DNA of 64,000 bases from Actinophytocola sp. (GTDB lineage: Bacteria; Actinomycetota; Actinomycetes; Mycobacteriales; Pseudonocardiaceae). A program made the translations under genes and the position numbers. A model generated the notes under the pieces. That model did not search any database and was not told the DNA's origin. It was given only the letters and a program-made list of their open reading frames with translations. The DNA lies in the NCBI GenBank assembly GCA_009379975.1, contig WHSS01000002.1:16749-80748 (forward strand), read 5' to 3'. The number at the start of each line of letters is the position of its first letter. The first letter of the stretch is position 1. Shown here one piece after another: positions 30,025 through 41,532 of the stretch.

Positions 30025-32037
30025 CTAATCGTCGGAATCCTGCCCCGGCGTCGTCTTGGACACCTGCATCAGGAACTCGATGTTGGTCTTGGTCTTACGC
30101 AGCCGGTCCAACAGCAGGTCGATGGCCTGCTGCGAGTCCAGTGCGTGCAGCACGCGGTGCAGCTTGACCGTGACCGCCAGCTCGTCCGGCGAGAGCAGCA
30201 GCTCTTCCTTACGGGTGCCGGACGGGTTGACATCGACCGCGGGGAACACCCGGCGCTCCGAGATCTTGCGGTCCAGCTTGAGCTCCGCGTTACCGGTGCC
30301 CTTGAACTCCTCGAAGATGACCGTGTCCATGGTGGATCCGGTCTCGACCATCGCCGTGGCGAAGATCGTCAACGACCCGCCGTTCTCGATGTTGCGGGCC
30401 GCGCCGAGGAACCGCTTCGGCGGGTACAGCGCGGTCGAGTCGACACCACCGGAGAGGATCCGGCCCGATGCCGGCGCCGCCAGGTTGTACGCGCGGCCCA
30501 GCCGGGTGATCGAGTCGAGCAGCACGACGACATCGTGACCCATCTCGACGAGCCGCTTGGCCCGCTCGATGGACAGCTCGGCGACCGTGGTGTGGTCGGC
30601 GGGCGGCCGGTCGAAGGTCGAGGAGATGACCTCGCCCTTCACCGAACGCTGCATGTCGGTGACCTCTTCCGGGCGCTCGTCGACCAGCACCACCATCAAC
30701 CAGCACTCGGGGTTGTTGGTGGCGATGGCGTTCGCCAGGTCCTGCAGGATGGTCGTCTTACCGGCCTTGGGCGGCGAAACGATCAGCGCCCGCTGCCCCT
30801 TACCGACCGGCATGATGAGGTCGATGACCCTGGTCGTCAGCTTGTGCGACTCAGTCTCGAGGCGGAGCCGCTCGTTCGGGTACAGCGGTGTCAGCTTGGT
30901 GAACTCGGGGCGGTTCTTCGCCTTGTCGGGCTCGAGGCCGTTGACGCTGTCGACGCGCACCAGCGGGTTGAACTTCTGCCGCTGCTGCTCGCCCTCGCGC
31001 GGCTGCCGCACGACGCCGGTGATGGCATCGCCGCGACGCAGGCCGTACTTACGGACCAGCGACAGCGAGACGTAGACGTCGTTCGGGCCCGAGAGGTAAC
31101 CCGATGTGCGCACGAACGCGTAGTTGTCCAGCACGTCGAGGATGCCCGCGACGGGCAGCAGCACATCGTCCTCGCGGATCTCGGTGTCCGGGCTGCCGCC
31201 TTCCCCGCGGCCGCCGCCTGCTCCGCCACGACGCCTGCGGTCCCGCGAGCGCCGGTTGCGCCGGCCGCCACGCTGGTCGTCGTCGTCCTGCGACGGGCCA
31301 CCGCGGTCACGGTTGCCCTGCTGCCCGCGTTGCTCGCCCTGGTCACGGCCCCTGTCGCCACGCTGCTGCTCGCCCTGGTCACGGCCCTGGTCACGGCCCC
31401 TGTCGCCACGCTGCTGCTCGCCCTGGTCGCCACGGCCCTGATTATCGGGACCGCCGGCGGCACGTGACGCGCCACGCCTGCGCCTGCCGCCCTCGCGGCG
31501 GCCATCGGCGTCGTCGCCACGCTGGGCGGCCTGCTTCTGCTGCTCAGCCGCTTCGGGCTCGGCTGGTTGCGCGGGCTGGGCTTGCGCCGCCGCGGACTGC
31601 TCTGCCGGCGCAGGCTGCTGTTCCGGCGCGGCAGGCGCAGCCGGCTCAGCCTGCTGCTTCGAGGTCGCGGGCTTCGTGCTTTCGCGTTTCGCGGTCTCAC
31701 GTTTGGTGGTCACAGGCTTCGCGGCTTCGGGCTTCGACTCCACGGCCAGCGGCAGAGCGTTCTCTTCGGCCGCCGTGCTTGGCTTCGACTTGCCTTGACG
31801 TTCCCGGATGGCCGCGATGAGGTCGCCCTTGCGCATTCCGGTGGTGTCGGAGATGCCGAGCTCGCCGGCGAGCTGCCGCAGTTCCGCGATCACCATCCCG
31901 GAAAGCCCACCGGAGCGACGCTTCAGCGCCGCCGTTTCACCATTTGCCTGCGGTGCAGTCTCGACCGTCACGTTTTCGCTCCCCGCTGCCGCTGTCTGGG
32001 TCTCCGCGTCGCCGCTAAGAAGATCGGTGTTGCTCAC
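30025..32037 (-). CDS. rho: Transcription termination factor Rho with long repetitive RG/RD/Q-rich N-terminal insert
   Basis: GTG start at 32037; SPPKAGKTTILQDLANAI; LLLDSITRLGRAYN-like; N-terminal insert RGDRGRDQGRDQGEQQRGDRGRDQGEQ. Confidence 0.96.
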   Translation of the reverse strand: MSNTDLLSGDAETQTAAAGSENVTVETAPQANGETAALKRRSGGLSGMVIAELRQLAGELGISDTTGMRKGDLIAAIRERQGKSKPSTAAEENALPLAVESKPEAAKPVTTKRETAKRESTKPATSKQQAEPAAPAAPEQQPAPAEQSAAAQAQPAQPAEPEAAEQQKQAAQRGDDADGRREGGRRRRGASRAAGGPDNQGRGDQGEQQRGDRGRDQGRDQGEQQRGDRGRDQGEQRGQQGNRDRGGPSQDDDDQRGGRRNRRSRDRRRRGGAGGGRGEGGSPDTEIREDDVLLPVAGILDVLDNYAFVRTSGYLSGPNDVYVSLSLVRKYGLRRGDAITGVVRQPREGEQQRQKFNPLVRVDSVNGLEPDKAKNRPEFTKLTPLYPNERLRLETESHKLTTRVIDLIMPVGKGQRALIVSPPKAGKTTILQDLANAIATNNPECWLMVVLVDERPEEVTDMQRSVKGEVISSTFDRPPADHTTVAELSIERAKRLVEMGHDVVVLLDSITRLGRAYNLAAPASGRILSGGVDSTALYPPKRFLGAARNIENGGSLTIFATAMVETGSTMDTVIFEEFKGTGNAELKLDRKISERRVFPAVDVNPSGTRKEELLLSPDELAVTVKLHRVLHALDSQQAIDLLLDRLRKTKTNIEFLMQVSKTTPGQDSDD

Positions 32038-32589
32038 ACATGTCCTTCCTGACCGATCCCGCCCTCTGCGTGGATCAGCGCCAGGCGCTACTCGCCTTTC
32101 GATCACGAGATAGCGCATTGCCCCCGGTATCAACGAGCGCCGGCAGGGATTGGTGAACCACTGCGGCAGTGCCGCTGATACAGGATGCGCGCTTCGGTGA
32201 AGCACGCGAAATCGGCCACCGCTTGGCTACTGGGCACCGGATACCCGCCTCGGTCTACCCCACGCATCAACGAGGGCTCTGACCTGAGCGAAGAGATGCG
32301 TCCCGGGAAGAAGCCCGGCACACCGGGTGCGCCACCAGCGCACGGTGATCGAACGCCCTTGAGCGTAGACGTCGTGTCTGACACGTGCAACAACCACCCC
32401 CTGCAAGTTGTTCCCGCGTGTCCGAGTCGCAATGGATCCTGGCCCAAACCGACGCAAACCTGTGGTGATCGCACCAAGCTGGACGAAACGCTGATACATC
32501 TGAAGCTCTGGACCTTCGCCAACTACTCACCATCTATTGCCGACGTTCAGATCTCCACGACCAGCGTTGGTCCGGCGCTCTCCCAACCG

Positions 32590-33501
32590 CTACAGCTCGG
32601 TCACGGTGACGCCGTCGAGGTCGATCGGCAATTCCGAGACAACGAATCCCGCGGTGTCGGCCTCGGCGGGCAGTGCCCCGTCGGTGGTCAACGCCAGCAC
32701 GGTCGGGCCCGCCCCGGAGACCGTGGCCGCGATCCCCTGCCGCCGCAGTGCGCTGATCAGCCGTGTTGTCGCCGGATACGCCGCCGCGCGGTAATGCTGG
32801 TGCAGCCGGTCTTCGGTGCCGGCGAACAGCAGTTCCGGCGCGGTGCTCAGGGCGTGGACGCCCAGCGCCGCCCTGCCCGCCGCGAACGCGGCATCGGCGT
32901 GCGGTATCTGTTCCGGTAGCAGGCCCCGTGTTGCCTCCGTCGACGAGCGCTGCGCCGGCACCGCCACCACCGGCCGGATGGCAGGGTGTGGGGCGACCCG
33001 GGTGGCGCGCCAGAGCGCCTCGGGTTCCCGCCAGGCGATGACCACGCCCCCGAGCAGGCTCGCCGCCGCGTTGTCGGCATGCCCTTCGAACTCCGCGGCC
33101 AGCCCGAGCAGGGCGTCGTCGTGCTGCCGCCCGGCCAGCGCGTAGGCCGCGACGATGCCGGTGATCAGTGCGGCGGCGGAGGAGCCGAGCCCCCGCGCGT
33201 GCGGGATGGTGTTCCGGCAGCGCAACCGCACGCCCGGCGGCCGCCAGCCGAGGTGCTCGCAGGCGCGGCGGAAGGCGCGGACGACGAGATGGGTCTCATC
33301 GGTGGGGATGCCTGCGACCTCGCCCGCCCCGGCGTCGATCACCTCGACCTCGAGGCCCTCACCGGTGACGGCGATTTCGACCTCGTCATACATCGCCAGC
33401 GCCATGCCAAGGGCGTCGAAGCCAGGGCCCAGGTTCGCGGTGGACGCCGGCACCCGCACGCGGACCGCCGACGGGGCGCGCTGGACACCACCGGTGGTCA
33501 T
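32590..33501 (-). CDS. thrB: Homoserine kinase
   Basis: [31 protein letters not shown]; after thrC. Confidence 0.95.
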   Translation of the reverse strand: MTTGGVQRAPSAVRVRVPASTANLGPGFDALGMALAMYDEVEIAVTGEGLEVEVIDAGAGEVAGIPTDETHLVVRAFRRACEHLGWRPPGVRLRCRNTIPHARGLGSSAAALITGIVAAYALAGRQHDDALLGLAAEFEGHADNAAASLLGGVVIAWREPEALWRATRVAPHPAIRPVVAVPAQRSSTEATRGLLPEQIPHADAAFAAGRAALGVHALSTAPELLFAGTEDRLHQHYRAAAYPATTRLISALRRQGIAATVSGAGPTVLALTTDGALPAEADTAGFVVSELPIDLDGVTVTEL

Positions 33502-34562
33502 CGAAGTTCCAGCGCCGCCGCGACCGCGTTGGCGTCGACCGGCAACGGCTCCACCTCGACGTTGCCCTCGAGCGCGGTGCTCGGATCCTTGAGACCGTGC
33601 CCGGTCACCGTGCACACCACGACAGAGCACTTGGGGATGCGCCCATCCGCCGCCGTCAGCAGTAGCCCCGCGACACTGGTGGCCGAGGCGGGCTCGACGA
33701 ACACGCCTTCCTTGCGCGCCAGTAAGCGATATGCGTCGAGGATCTGTTCGTCGGTGGCCGCCTCGAACAGGCCGCCGGAAGAGTCCCTCGCCTTCACCGC
33801 ACCGGACCAGGACGCCGGGCTGCCCACCCGGATGGCGGTCGCGATGGTGTCCGGGTCGGCGACCGGCTCACCGTGCACCAGCGGCGCCGCCCCCGACGCC
33901 TGAAATCCGAACATGCGGGGCGTGCCCGCGACAACGCCGTCGGCGGCGTACTCAGCATAGCCCGACCAGTAGGCGGTGATATTGCCCGCATTGCCGACCG
34001 GAAGGCAGTGGATGTCCGGCGCACGGCCCAGCGCGTCGCAGACCTCCCAGGCCGCCGTCTTCTGGCCGACCAACCGCACCGGGTTGACCGAGTTCACCAG
34101 CGTGACGGGGTGATCGGTGGCGGTCTTGCGCGCCAGCTCGAGGCAGTCGTCGAAGTTCCCGTCGACCTGCAGGATGCGCGCGCCGTGCACCACGGCCTGC
34201 GCGAGCTTGCCCATCGCGATCTTGCCCTGCGGCACCAGCACGGCGCAGGTCAGCCCGGCGCGGGCGGCGTAGGCGGCGGCCGAGGCCGATGTGTTGCCCG
34301 TCGACGCGCAGATCACCGCCTGCAGCCCGCTCGCGAGCGCGTGGGTGATGGCGACGGTCATCCCCCGGTCCTTGAACGACCCGGTGGGGTTGGCGCCTTC
34401 GACCTTGAGATAGACCTGGCAGCCGGTCAGCTCGGACAGGTGCTGCGCGGCGAGCAGCGGGGTGTTGCCTTCGCCGAGGGTGACCACCTCCGCGCCGGCC
34501 GGGATCGGAATCCGCGAGGCATAGGCATGAATAATGCCCGGGCTGGTCCTCGACTCGATCAC
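33498..34562 (-). CDS. thrC: Threonine synthase
   Basis: [25 protein letters not shown]. Confidence 0.96.
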   Translation of the reverse strand: MIESRTSPGIIHAYASRIPIPAGAEVVTLGEGNTPLLAAQHLSELTGCQVYLKVEGANPTGSFKDRGMTVAITHALASGLQAVICASTGNTSASAAAYAARAGLTCAVLVPQGKIAMGKLAQAVVHGARILQVDGNFDDCLELARKTATDHPVTLVNSVNPVRLVGQKTAAWEVCDALGRAPDIHCLPVGNAGNITAYWSGYAEYAADGVVAGTPRMFGFQASGAAPLVHGEPVADPDTIATAIRVGSPASWSGAVKARDSSGGLFEAATDEQILDAYRLLARKEGVFVEPASATSVAGLLLTAADGRIPKCSVVVCTVTGHGLKDPSTALEGNVEVEPLPVDANAVAAALELR

Positions 34563-35854
34563 GAGTCCTCGCCTTCCACGCGCATCACGCTGATCACCTC
34601 TCGGACGACGTCCAGCTCGGCGATGTGGTTCACGGTGGCCTGCAACGCGGAGTCGGCCGCCGCATGCGTCACGATCACCAGGCTCGCGGTCGAATCGCTG
34701 TCTCGCTGCCGCACCGCGGCGATACTCACATCGTGCTCGGCGAAGACCAGCGCGACCTGCGCGAGCACGCCGGGCTTGTCCGCGACATCGAGGCTGATGT
34801 GATATCGCGTCGGGGTCATCCCCATCGGGCGGATCGGCAGCGCGGCGTGAGCCGACTCGCGCGGCCCCCGGCCGCCGACCACCCGGTTACGCGCGACGGC
34901 GACCAGATCGCCCAGCACCGCGCTCGCGGTCGGGGCACCACCCGCGCCCTGGCCGAAGAACATCAGCTCACCGGCGGCGTCCGCCTCGACGTAGACCGCG
35001 TTGAACGCGCCGCCGACGCCCGCGAGCTGGTGCGTCCGCGGGATCATCGCGGGATACACCCGCGCGGAGACCGACTCGCCGCCTTCACCGTCGACGACCC
35101 GCTCGCAGATCGCCAGCAGCTTCACCGTCCGGCCGAGCGCCTTCGCCGCCTCGATGTCGGCCGCCCCGATCGCACCGATGCCTTCCCGGTGGACGTCGGC
35201 TGCGGTCACCCTGGTGTGAAACGCGAGCGAGGCGAGGATCGCGGCCTTCGACGCGGCGTCGTAGCCGTCGATGTCCGCGGTCGGGTCGGCCTCGGCGTAC
35301 CCGAGCCTGCTCGCCTCCTCCAGCGTCTCGGCGTATCCGGAGCCGGTGGTGTCCATTGCGGACAGGATGTAGTTGGTCGTGCCGTTGACGATCCCCATCA
35401 CCTTGGTGATCCGGTCCCCCGCCAGCGACTCGCGCAACGGGCGCAGCAACGGGATCGCGCCCGCGACCGCCGCCTCGAAGTACAGGTCGGCGCCCGCGCT
35501 GTCGGCCGCTTCGGACAGCTCCGCCGAACACTCCGCGAGCAGCGCCTTGTTCGCCGTGACGACCGACTTTCCCTTGTGTAGCGCGGAAAGCAGCCAGCCA
35601 CGCACCGGCTCGATGCCGCCGATGAGCTCGACAACGACGTCCACATCGGAAAGCACCAGCGACTCGGCGTCCGAAGTGAGCAGATGCTGCGGCAGCTCGG
35701 GGTGCTTGTCCGGCCTGCGCACCGCGATACCGGCGAGTTCGACCGGCGCCCCGGCGCGGGCCGCAAGCTCGTCGGCCTGCTCGGTCAGCAACCGGGCGAC
35801 CTCGCTACCGACGGTGCCGCAGCCCAGCAGCGCCACCTTGACCGGATCCGCCAT
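34559..35854 (-). CDS. hom: Homoserine dehydrogenase with C-terminal ACT domain
   Basis: [29 protein letters not shown]-terminal [22 protein letters not shown]. Confidence 0.96.
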   Translation of the reverse strand: MADPVKVALLGCGTVGSEVARLLTEQADELAARAGAPVELAGIAVRRPDKHPELPQHLLTSDAESLVLSDVDVVVELIGGIEPVRGWLLSALHKGKSVVTANKALLAECSAELSEAADSAGADLYFEAAVAGAIPLLRPLRESLAGDRITKVMGIVNGTTNYILSAMDTTGSGYAETLEEASRLGYAEADPTADIDGYDAASKAAILASLAFHTRVTAADVHREGIGAIGAADIEAAKALGRTVKLLAICERVVDGEGGESVSARVYPAMIPRTHQLAGVGGAFNAVYVEADAAGELMFFGQGAGGAPTASAVLGDLVAVARNRVVGGRGPRESAHAALPIRPMGMTPTRYHISLDVADKPGVLAQVALVFAEHDVSIAAVRQRDSDSTASLVIVTHAAADSALQATVNHIAELDVVREVISVMRVEGEDS

Positions 35855-37291
35855 TCAGGACACCTCCAACCGGGTCAGGTCTTCGACGGTCTCGCGACGC
35901 AGCAGCAACCGCGCGCTGCCGTTACGCACGGCGACCACCGCGGGCTTGAGCAACTTGTTGTACGCACTCGCCATCGAGTAGCAGTACGCCCCGGTCGCCG
36001 CGACCGCGAGCAGATCGCCGGGGGCGAGGTTGTCCGGCAGCCAGCAGTCACGCACCACGATGTCGCCCGACTCGCAGTGCTTGCCGACCACCCTGCTCAG
36101 CGTCGCGGTGACATCGACCGCACCGTCGTCGCTGGAACGGGACACCAGCCGGCAGTCGTAGGTGGCGTCGTACAGCGCGGTCCTGATGTTGTCGCTCATG
36201 CCACCGTCGACGCTGACGTAGCGGCGGGAAAGCCCGTCGCCGAGCGCCACATCCTTGGTCGTGCCGACTTCGTAGAGCGTCACCGTGCCCGGAGCGGCGA
36301 TGGCCCTGCCCGGCTCGCAGGCGATCTTCGGTACCGGCAGGCCGGCGAACTCGCACTCCTTGCGCACGATCGCCCGGATCTGGGTGACCATCTGCGCGGG
36401 CGGCGGCGGATTGTCGCGATCGGTGTAGGCGACACCGAAACCGCCGCCGAGGTCGACGACCTCGAGCTGATCACTGATTTCGGGGCCGTGCTCGGCCCGC
36501 AGGTCGGCGATCAGCCCGATCACGCGGCGGGCCGCCACCTCGAATCCGTCGGTGTCGAAGATCTGCGAGCCGATATGGCTGTGCAGGCCGATCAGCCGCA
36601 GCGACGGCGCGGCGAGCACCCGCCGGACGGCTTCGGCCGCGTCGCCCGCCGCCAGCGAGAACCCGAACTTCTGATCCTCGTGCGCGGTCGCGATGAACTC
36701 GTGCGTGTGTGCTTCGACGCCGACGGTGACCCTGACCAGCACGTTCTGCACGACGTCACGGTTCTCGGCGACCTTGGCCAGCCGCGCGATCTCCAGGTAC
36801 GAGTCGAGCACGACGGTGCCGACGCCCGCGTCGATCGCTGCTTCGAGCTCGCCGACCGACTTGTTGTTGCCGTGGAAGGTGATGCGCTCGACCGGGAACC
36901 CGGCGTGCAGCGCGACGGCCAGCTCGCCACCGCTGCACACGTCAAGGCTCAAGCCCTTGGCCGCGACCCAGCGAGCCGCCTCGGCGCACAGGAAGGCCTT
37001 GGACGCGTAGTGCACCAGCGCGGGATCCTCGAACGCCTCCGCGTACTCGGCGCACCGGGACTTGAAGTCGACCTCGTCGATGACGAACAGCGGCGTGCCG
37101 TAGGTCTCGGCGAGCTCGCGCACGTCCACCCCCGCGATCCGGACGGTGCCGTCCGGCGGGCGGTAGGTGTTACGCGGCCACACCTTGGGGTAGAGCCGGT
37201 CGAGTTCCGCGGCCGATGCGGGCGGGAAGCCCGCGGTGTCGACATGCGGGTAGACCTCAGCGTGCCGAGGGCCCGCGGGGTGAGCGCACAT
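35855..37291 (-). CDS. lysA: Diaminopimelate decarboxylase
   Basis: [31 protein letters not shown]. Confidence 0.96.
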   Translation of the reverse strand: MCAHPAGPRHAEVYPHVDTAGFPPASAAELDRLYPKVWPRNTYRPPDGTVRIAGVDVRELAETYGTPLFVIDEVDFKSRCAEYAEAFEDPALVHYASKAFLCAEAARWVAAKGLSLDVCSGGELAVALHAGFPVERITFHGNNKSVGELEAAIDAGVGTVVLDSYLEIARLAKVAENRDVVQNVLVRVTVGVEAHTHEFIATAHEDQKFGFSLAAGDAAEAVRRVLAAPSLRLIGLHSHIGSQIFDTDGFEVAARRVIGLIADLRAEHGPEISDQLEVVDLGGGFGVAYTDRDNPPPPAQMVTQIRAIVRKECEFAGLPVPKIACEPGRAIAAPGTVTLYEVGTTKDVALGDGLSRRYVSVDGGMSDNIRTALYDATYDCRLVSRSSDDGAVDVTATLSRVVGKHCESGDIVVRDCWLPDNLAPGDLLAVAATGAYCYSMASAYNKLLKPAVVAVRNGSARLLLRRETVEDLTRLEVS

Positions 37292-37295
37292 CTTG

Positions 37296-38957
37296 CTACA
37301 TCCGTTCCGGGGCGGAAACGCCCACCAGTGACAGTCCGTTGGCGAATACCTGACGCGCTGCGGCGCACAGCGCGAGCCGGGCGAAGGTGAGCGGGGTCGC
37401 AGGCTCGTCGCCCTGCGGCAACACCCGTGCCGCGTCGTAGAACTTGTGATACGCGCTGGCCAGATCCTCGAGATAGCGCGTGACGCGATGCGGCTCCCGC
37501 AGCGCGGCGGAGCGTGCCACCACCTCGGGGAATTGCCCGATGGTGCGAATCAGGTCGCCTTCTCGCGGGTGATCGAGCAGGCCGAGGTCGATCTCGTCCG
37601 GCGCGGGCGTGGCCAGCCCGAGCTCGGCGGCGTTACGCTGCAGCGAGGCCAGCCGGGCGTGCGCGTACTGCACGTAGTACACGGGGTTGTCGTTGCTGTG
37701 TTTACGCAACAGGTCGAGGTCGATGTCCACCGGGGAATCGGCCGAGTACCGGGTGAGCTCGTAGCGCGCAGCATCGACACCGACGGCCTCCACCAGGTCT
37801 TCCATGGTGATCACGGTGCCCGCCCGCTTACTCATCCGCACCGGCTTGCCGTCGGCGAGGAGGTTCACCATCTGCCCGATGAGTACCTCGACCACGCCCG
37901 GGTCGTCACCGAGCGCGGCTGCGGCCGCCTTGAGCCGCCCGACGTAACCGTGGTGATCGGCGCCGAGCAGGTACAGGCACAGGTCGAAGCCGCGCTCGCG
38001 CTTGTCCTTGAGGTAGGCGATGTCGGCGGCGATGTAGGCGGGGGCACCGTCGCTCTTGATGACCACGCGGTCCTTGTCGTCGCCGTAGTCGGTCGAGCGG
38101 ATCCACCACGCACCGTCCGCGAAGTACACCGTCGCCGAGGTCTTCAGCTGGGCCAGCACGGCTTCGACCGCGCCGGAGCCGTGCAGCGAGTCCTCGTGGA
38201 AGAAGACGTCGAAATCGGTGCCGAAGTCGTGCAGGCTGCGCTTGATCTCGGTGAACATCAGCTCGACGCCGACCTGACGGAAGGTCTCGTCGCGCTCGGC
38301 GTCGGGCAGCGACAGCGCGCTGGGCCGCTCGCGCAGCACCTCGGCGGCGATGTCGGTGATGTACCCACCCGCGTAGCCGCCCTCGGGCGCCGGTTCACCC
38401 TGCGCAGCGGCGATGAGCGAGGACACGAACCGGTCGATCTGCGCGCCCGCGTCGTTGAAGTAGTACTCGCGCGTCACCTTCGCGCCCTGCGCGGCGAGCA
38501 CCCTGCCGAGCGCGTCGCCGACGGCGGCCCAGCGCGTGCCGCCGAGGTGGATGGGCCCGGTGGGGTTGGCCGAGACGAACTCCAGGTTGATGGCGGTGCC
38601 CGCGAGGGCGTCACCGGTGCCGTAGGCATCGCCCGCGGTGAGCACCTGGCGCACCAGATCGGCCTGCGCGCCGGCGGCGAGCCGGAGATTGAGGAACCCC
38701 GGGCCCGCGACCTCGGCCGACCGGACGCCGTCCTGGTCCGCGAGCCGCTCGGCGATCGCCTGGGCGAACTCGCGCGGCACCAGCCCGGCCCGCTTGGCGA
38801 CCTGCAGCGCGACGTTGGTGGCGTAGTCGCCGTGCTCCGGGTTACGGGGTCGCTCGATCGTCACCCGCGCGGGCAGCACGGACGTGTCGAGCCCGCGCTG
38901 GACGAGGACGGCGGTCGCGGAGGCATGCACGAGTTCGGCGAGTACTGCGGGGGTCAC
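37296..38957 (-). CDS. argS: Arginyl-tRNA synthetase
   Basis: GTG start 38957; [36 protein letters not shown]. Confidence 0.96.
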   Translation of the reverse strand: MTPAVLAELVHASATAVLVQRGLDTSVLPARVTIERPRNPEHGDYATNVALQVAKRAGLVPREFAQAIAERLADQDGVRSAEVAGPGFLNLRLAAGAQADLVRQVLTAGDAYGTGDALAGTAINLEFVSANPTGPIHLGGTRWAAVGDALGRVLAAQGAKVTREYYFNDAGAQIDRFVSSLIAAAQGEPAPEGGYAGGYITDIAAEVLRERPSALSLPDAERDETFRQVGVELMFTEIKRSLHDFGTDFDVFFHEDSLHGSGAVEAVLAQLKTSATVYFADGAWWIRSTDYGDDKDRVVIKSDGAPAYIAADIAYLKDKRERGFDLCLYLLGADHHGYVGRLKAAAAALGDDPGVVEVLIGQMVNLLADGKPVRMSKRAGTVITMEDLVEAVGVDAARYELTRYSADSPVDIDLDLLRKHSNDNPVYYVQYAHARLASLQRNAAELGLATPAPDEIDLGLLDHPREGDLIRTIGQFPEVVARSAALREPHRVTRYLEDLASAYHKFYDAARVLPQGDEPATPLTFARLALCAAARQVFANGLSLVGVSAPERM

Positions 38958-39097
38958 CTGGCGAGTGTATGTGCACCTGCCAGGGCTCACCCCCGCACAC
39001 CCCATCCTCAGCGCGCGTGCCCGCGCGCCCGCGGGTGGCCCTCACCAGAGGCACCTCACAGCGTGCAGACACCGACTGGCTACGCTGGCGGCCTGGA

Positions 39098-39201
39098 GGG
39101 CTATTCACAAGCCGATCCAGCGCGGGCGGGCCGGAGGTCCGCCCGAGCGATCGGCCGAGGTCACGACGGGTGGTGACGTGCGGCGAGTCTGTGAATGGCC
39201 C
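39098..39201. repeat. MITE-like intergenic element (GGGCTATTCAC/GTGAATGGCCC ends)
   Basis: gggctattcacaagcc...gtctgtgaatggccc; internal hairpin gggcgggcc-gga-ggtccgccc. Confidence 0.7.
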
Positions 39202-39295
39202 GACTTATGGATAACAGCACAGCAACCCATCGCAACACCTGTGTGCGCGTTCGGCGCGCGCACGTGCGAGCACGAGACGAGGTCGGCGAAGCACC

Positions 39296-40144
39296 ATGGC
39301 CAGGGGCACCAAGAGCAAGGGCAAGCGGGACAGCGGGGTGAAGGCCGCGCGCGCGGGCGTCGTCGGCAAGAAGCCGATGCCGTGGGGCACCATCATCGCC
39401 GTGATCGCCATCGTCGCGCTCGCAGGGGTGGTGCTCGGCTACTACGTCGTCAAGTCCGCACCGAAACGTGAGCAGGCCGAGCGCGAAGAGGCAGCGCAGG
39501 TCTTCACGCCGAGCGATGCCAACCCCGATCCGTCGAAGAAGATCGAGGGCGTCACTATCGAGGAGTTCAAGGCGGCGGGGCACGTCAACCCGTCGGAACG
39601 CGTCGCCTACGAGCAGTCGCCGCCGTTCGGCGGCGCGCACGACGGCATCTGGGCGGACTGCTCCGGCGTGGTCTACCCGCAGGGGGTGCGCTCCGAGAAC
39701 TTGGTGCATTCGCTGGAGCACGGCGCGGTGTGGATCGCCTACGACCCGGAGAAGGTCAGCGACGACGACAAGGTGTTGCTCGAGGTGCGCGCCGAGAAGA
39801 AGCCCTTCACGGTGATGTCGCCCTATCCCGGCCTCGACAAGCCGATCTCGCTGCAGTCGTGGGGCCACCAGCTCAAGGTTGACGACGCGGGAGACATCCG
39901 GATCGACCAGTTCATCGCGGCGCTGCGCCGGAACCCGAACACCACGCCGGAACCGGACGCGGGCTGCACGCCGCCGCCGGGTTCGTTCGACGTGGCCAAC
40001 CCGCCGCCGTTCGACCCGAGCGAGCCGGGCAAGGACGCCAAGCCGATGGACTACGGCGGCAATGCGGGCATGAACCCGGACGCCCCGGCGGGCGGGCAAC
40101 CCCTTCCCGGCGACGACGCGGGCGGGGAGCCGCAGGGCGAGTGA
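39296..40144 (+). CDS. DUF3105 family membrane-anchored protein
   Basis: Single TM (WGTIIAVIAIVALAGVVLGYYVV); YEQSPPFGGAHDGIWADCSGVVYPQGVRSENLVHSLEHGAVWIAYDP. Confidence 0.85.
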   Translation: MARGTKSKGKRDSGVKAARAGVVGKKPMPWGTIIAVIAIVALAGVVLGYYVVKSAPKREQAEREEAAQVFTPSDANPDPSKKIEGVTIEEFKAAGHVNPSERVAYEQSPPFGGAHDGIWADCSGVVYPQGVRSENLVHSLEHGAVWIAYDPEKVSDDDKVLLEVRAEKKPFTVMSPYPGLDKPISLQSWGHQLKVDDAGDIRIDQFIAALRRNPNTTPEPDAGCTPPPGSFDVANPPPFDPSEPGKDAKPMDYGGNAGMNPDAPAGGQPLPGDDAGGEPQGE

Positions 40145-40836
40145 GCGAGTCCGACGGGGCGGCCGAGCCGGTGCCAGGCGAGACCCCGGCCTGGGTACGA
40201 GCGCTGATCTACGGCGCGGCCGCGCTGGCCGTGCTGATCATCGGAGCCATGATCGGTCTGCTGATCGGCCGGGCGGAGAACACCGGCGGTGAGCTCGCCG
40301 CCCAGCCCGGCCCGGTGGACGTCGGGTTCTCCCAGGACATGGCCGTGCATCACCTGCAGGCGGTCGACATGGGCAACCTCGCGCGTGATCGCGGCGCCGA
40401 TGACAAGATCCGCAACCTCGGTTTCGACATCGCCGCGACCCAGCAGGGGCAGGTCGGCAGGATGCAGGGCTGGCTGACGTTGTGGAACAAGCCGGAGCAG
40501 GCGCTCGGCGAGCTCATGTCATGGCTGCCGCCCGAGCACGACCACGGCGGCTCGGCACCGGCGGAGCCCGGCGACGCGGCCATGCCCGGTATGGCGACCA
40601 GCGCCGAGATGGCGAAGCTGGCCTCGCTCTCCGGTGAGAAATTCGACGTCTACTTCCTGCAGTTGATGCTGCGGCACCATGAGGGTGGCGCGCCGATGGC
40701 GGAGTACGCCGCCGAGCACGCGAAGGTGCCCGCGGTCCGCTCCTTGGCGCGCAGCATGGTCACCTCGCAGGGCGCCGAGATGGAGCTGATGCGGAACATG
40801 CTCGCGGCCCGCGGCGCCAAGCCACTCCCGTTCTGA
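40141..40836 (+). CDS. DUF305 family protein
   Basis: DVGFSQDMAVHHLQAVDM and FLQLMLRHHEGGAPMAEYA; GTG overlaps upstream TGA by 4 nt. Confidence 0.88.
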   Translation: MSESDGAAEPVPGETPAWVRALIYGAAALAVLIIGAMIGLLIGRAENTGGELAAQPGPVDVGFSQDMAVHHLQAVDMGNLARDRGADDKIRNLGFDIAATQQGQVGRMQGWLTLWNKPEQALGELMSWLPPEHDHGGSAPAEPGDAAMPGMATSAEMAKLASLSGEKFDVYFLQLMLRHHEGGAPMAEYAAEHAKVPAVRSLARSMVTSQGAEMELMRNMLAARGAKPLPF

Positions 40837-40845
40837 CCCCCGCGC

Positions 40846-40924
40846 GCTGAAAGACGCCTTCAGTCCGCTGGACGGACTGAATGAGTCACTCACTCCGTTG
40901 AACGGACTGAAGGCGTCTTTCAGC
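40846..40924. repeat. 79-bp palindromic intergenic repeat (GCTGAAAGACGCC family)
   Basis: gctgaaagacgccttcagtccgctggacggactgaatgagtcactcactccgttgaacggactgaaggcgtctttcagc, between convergent genes. Confidence 0.9.
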
Positions 40925-40926
40925 GC

Positions 40927-41532
40927 TCAGCCGGTCGCACGCAGTGCCGCGACAAGCTCGGAAAGCATTCGGAGGGCCCGCGAGCGGATGAGGTTAAGCT
41001 GCTTGGGAAACCCGCCGACCATGAGCCCCATGCCGCCGACCAGGGCGAGGATCCGTTCGGCTTCGTGTTCGAGCTCGACCCCCTCGATCAGCTCGCCGTC
41101 GTCGGCGGCCTCCTGCAGCACGGACATGACGTAGGTCCGGAGTCCGTGGTAGCCAAGGGTGGAACCTTCCGCCTCGACGAACCGCTCTGCTGGCGCGTGC
41201 CCCCAGAACGCGATCAGGACGGTCCAGCATTTCAACATCTCCCCGTCGAGCGGCAGGATCGCTCCCATCGCCGCCTCGAGCGCGGCCAGCCCGCGGCTGC
41301 CCGCGGCCGCCTTACCGATGCGTTTGACGAACACCGTGTTGTTCTCGCGCAGCACGGCGGTCATCATGTCGGCCTTGTCGGCGAAGTAATGGGTCACCGC
41401 CCCGGTCGACACCCCGGCGTCCCGCGCGATGCCACGCATGGTCGATGCGTGCACCCCTCGCTCGGCGACCATTCGCCGGGCCGCTTCGACGATGCGACGC
41501 CGGGCGTCCGATCCGTGATTCGGTTTTGGCAT
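40927..41532 (-). CDS. TetR family transcriptional regulator, in frame with upstream TnpB
   Basis: MPKPNHGSDARRRIVEAARRMVAERGVHASTMRGIARDAGVSTGAVTHYFADKADMM. Confidence 0.88.
   Translation of the reverse strand: MPKPNHGSDARRRIVEAARRMVAERGVHASTMRGIARDAGVSTGAVTHYFADKADMMTAVLRENNTVFVKRIGKAAAGSRGLAALEAAMGAILPLDGEMLKCWTVLIAFWGHAPAERFVEAEGSTLGYHGLRTYVMSVLQEAADDGELIEGVELEHEAERILALVGGMGLMVGGFPKQLNLIRSRALRMLSELVAALRATG

Noticed and set aside
35684-37390. 568-aa plus-strand ORF antisense to lysA/hom
   Set aside because: Antisense to well-supported housekeeping genes; no domain recognised.
40141-40836. DUF3105-DUF305 pair as a novel system
   Set aside because: This adjacency, with translational coupling, looks like a common actinobacterial arrangement; nothing unusual seen.
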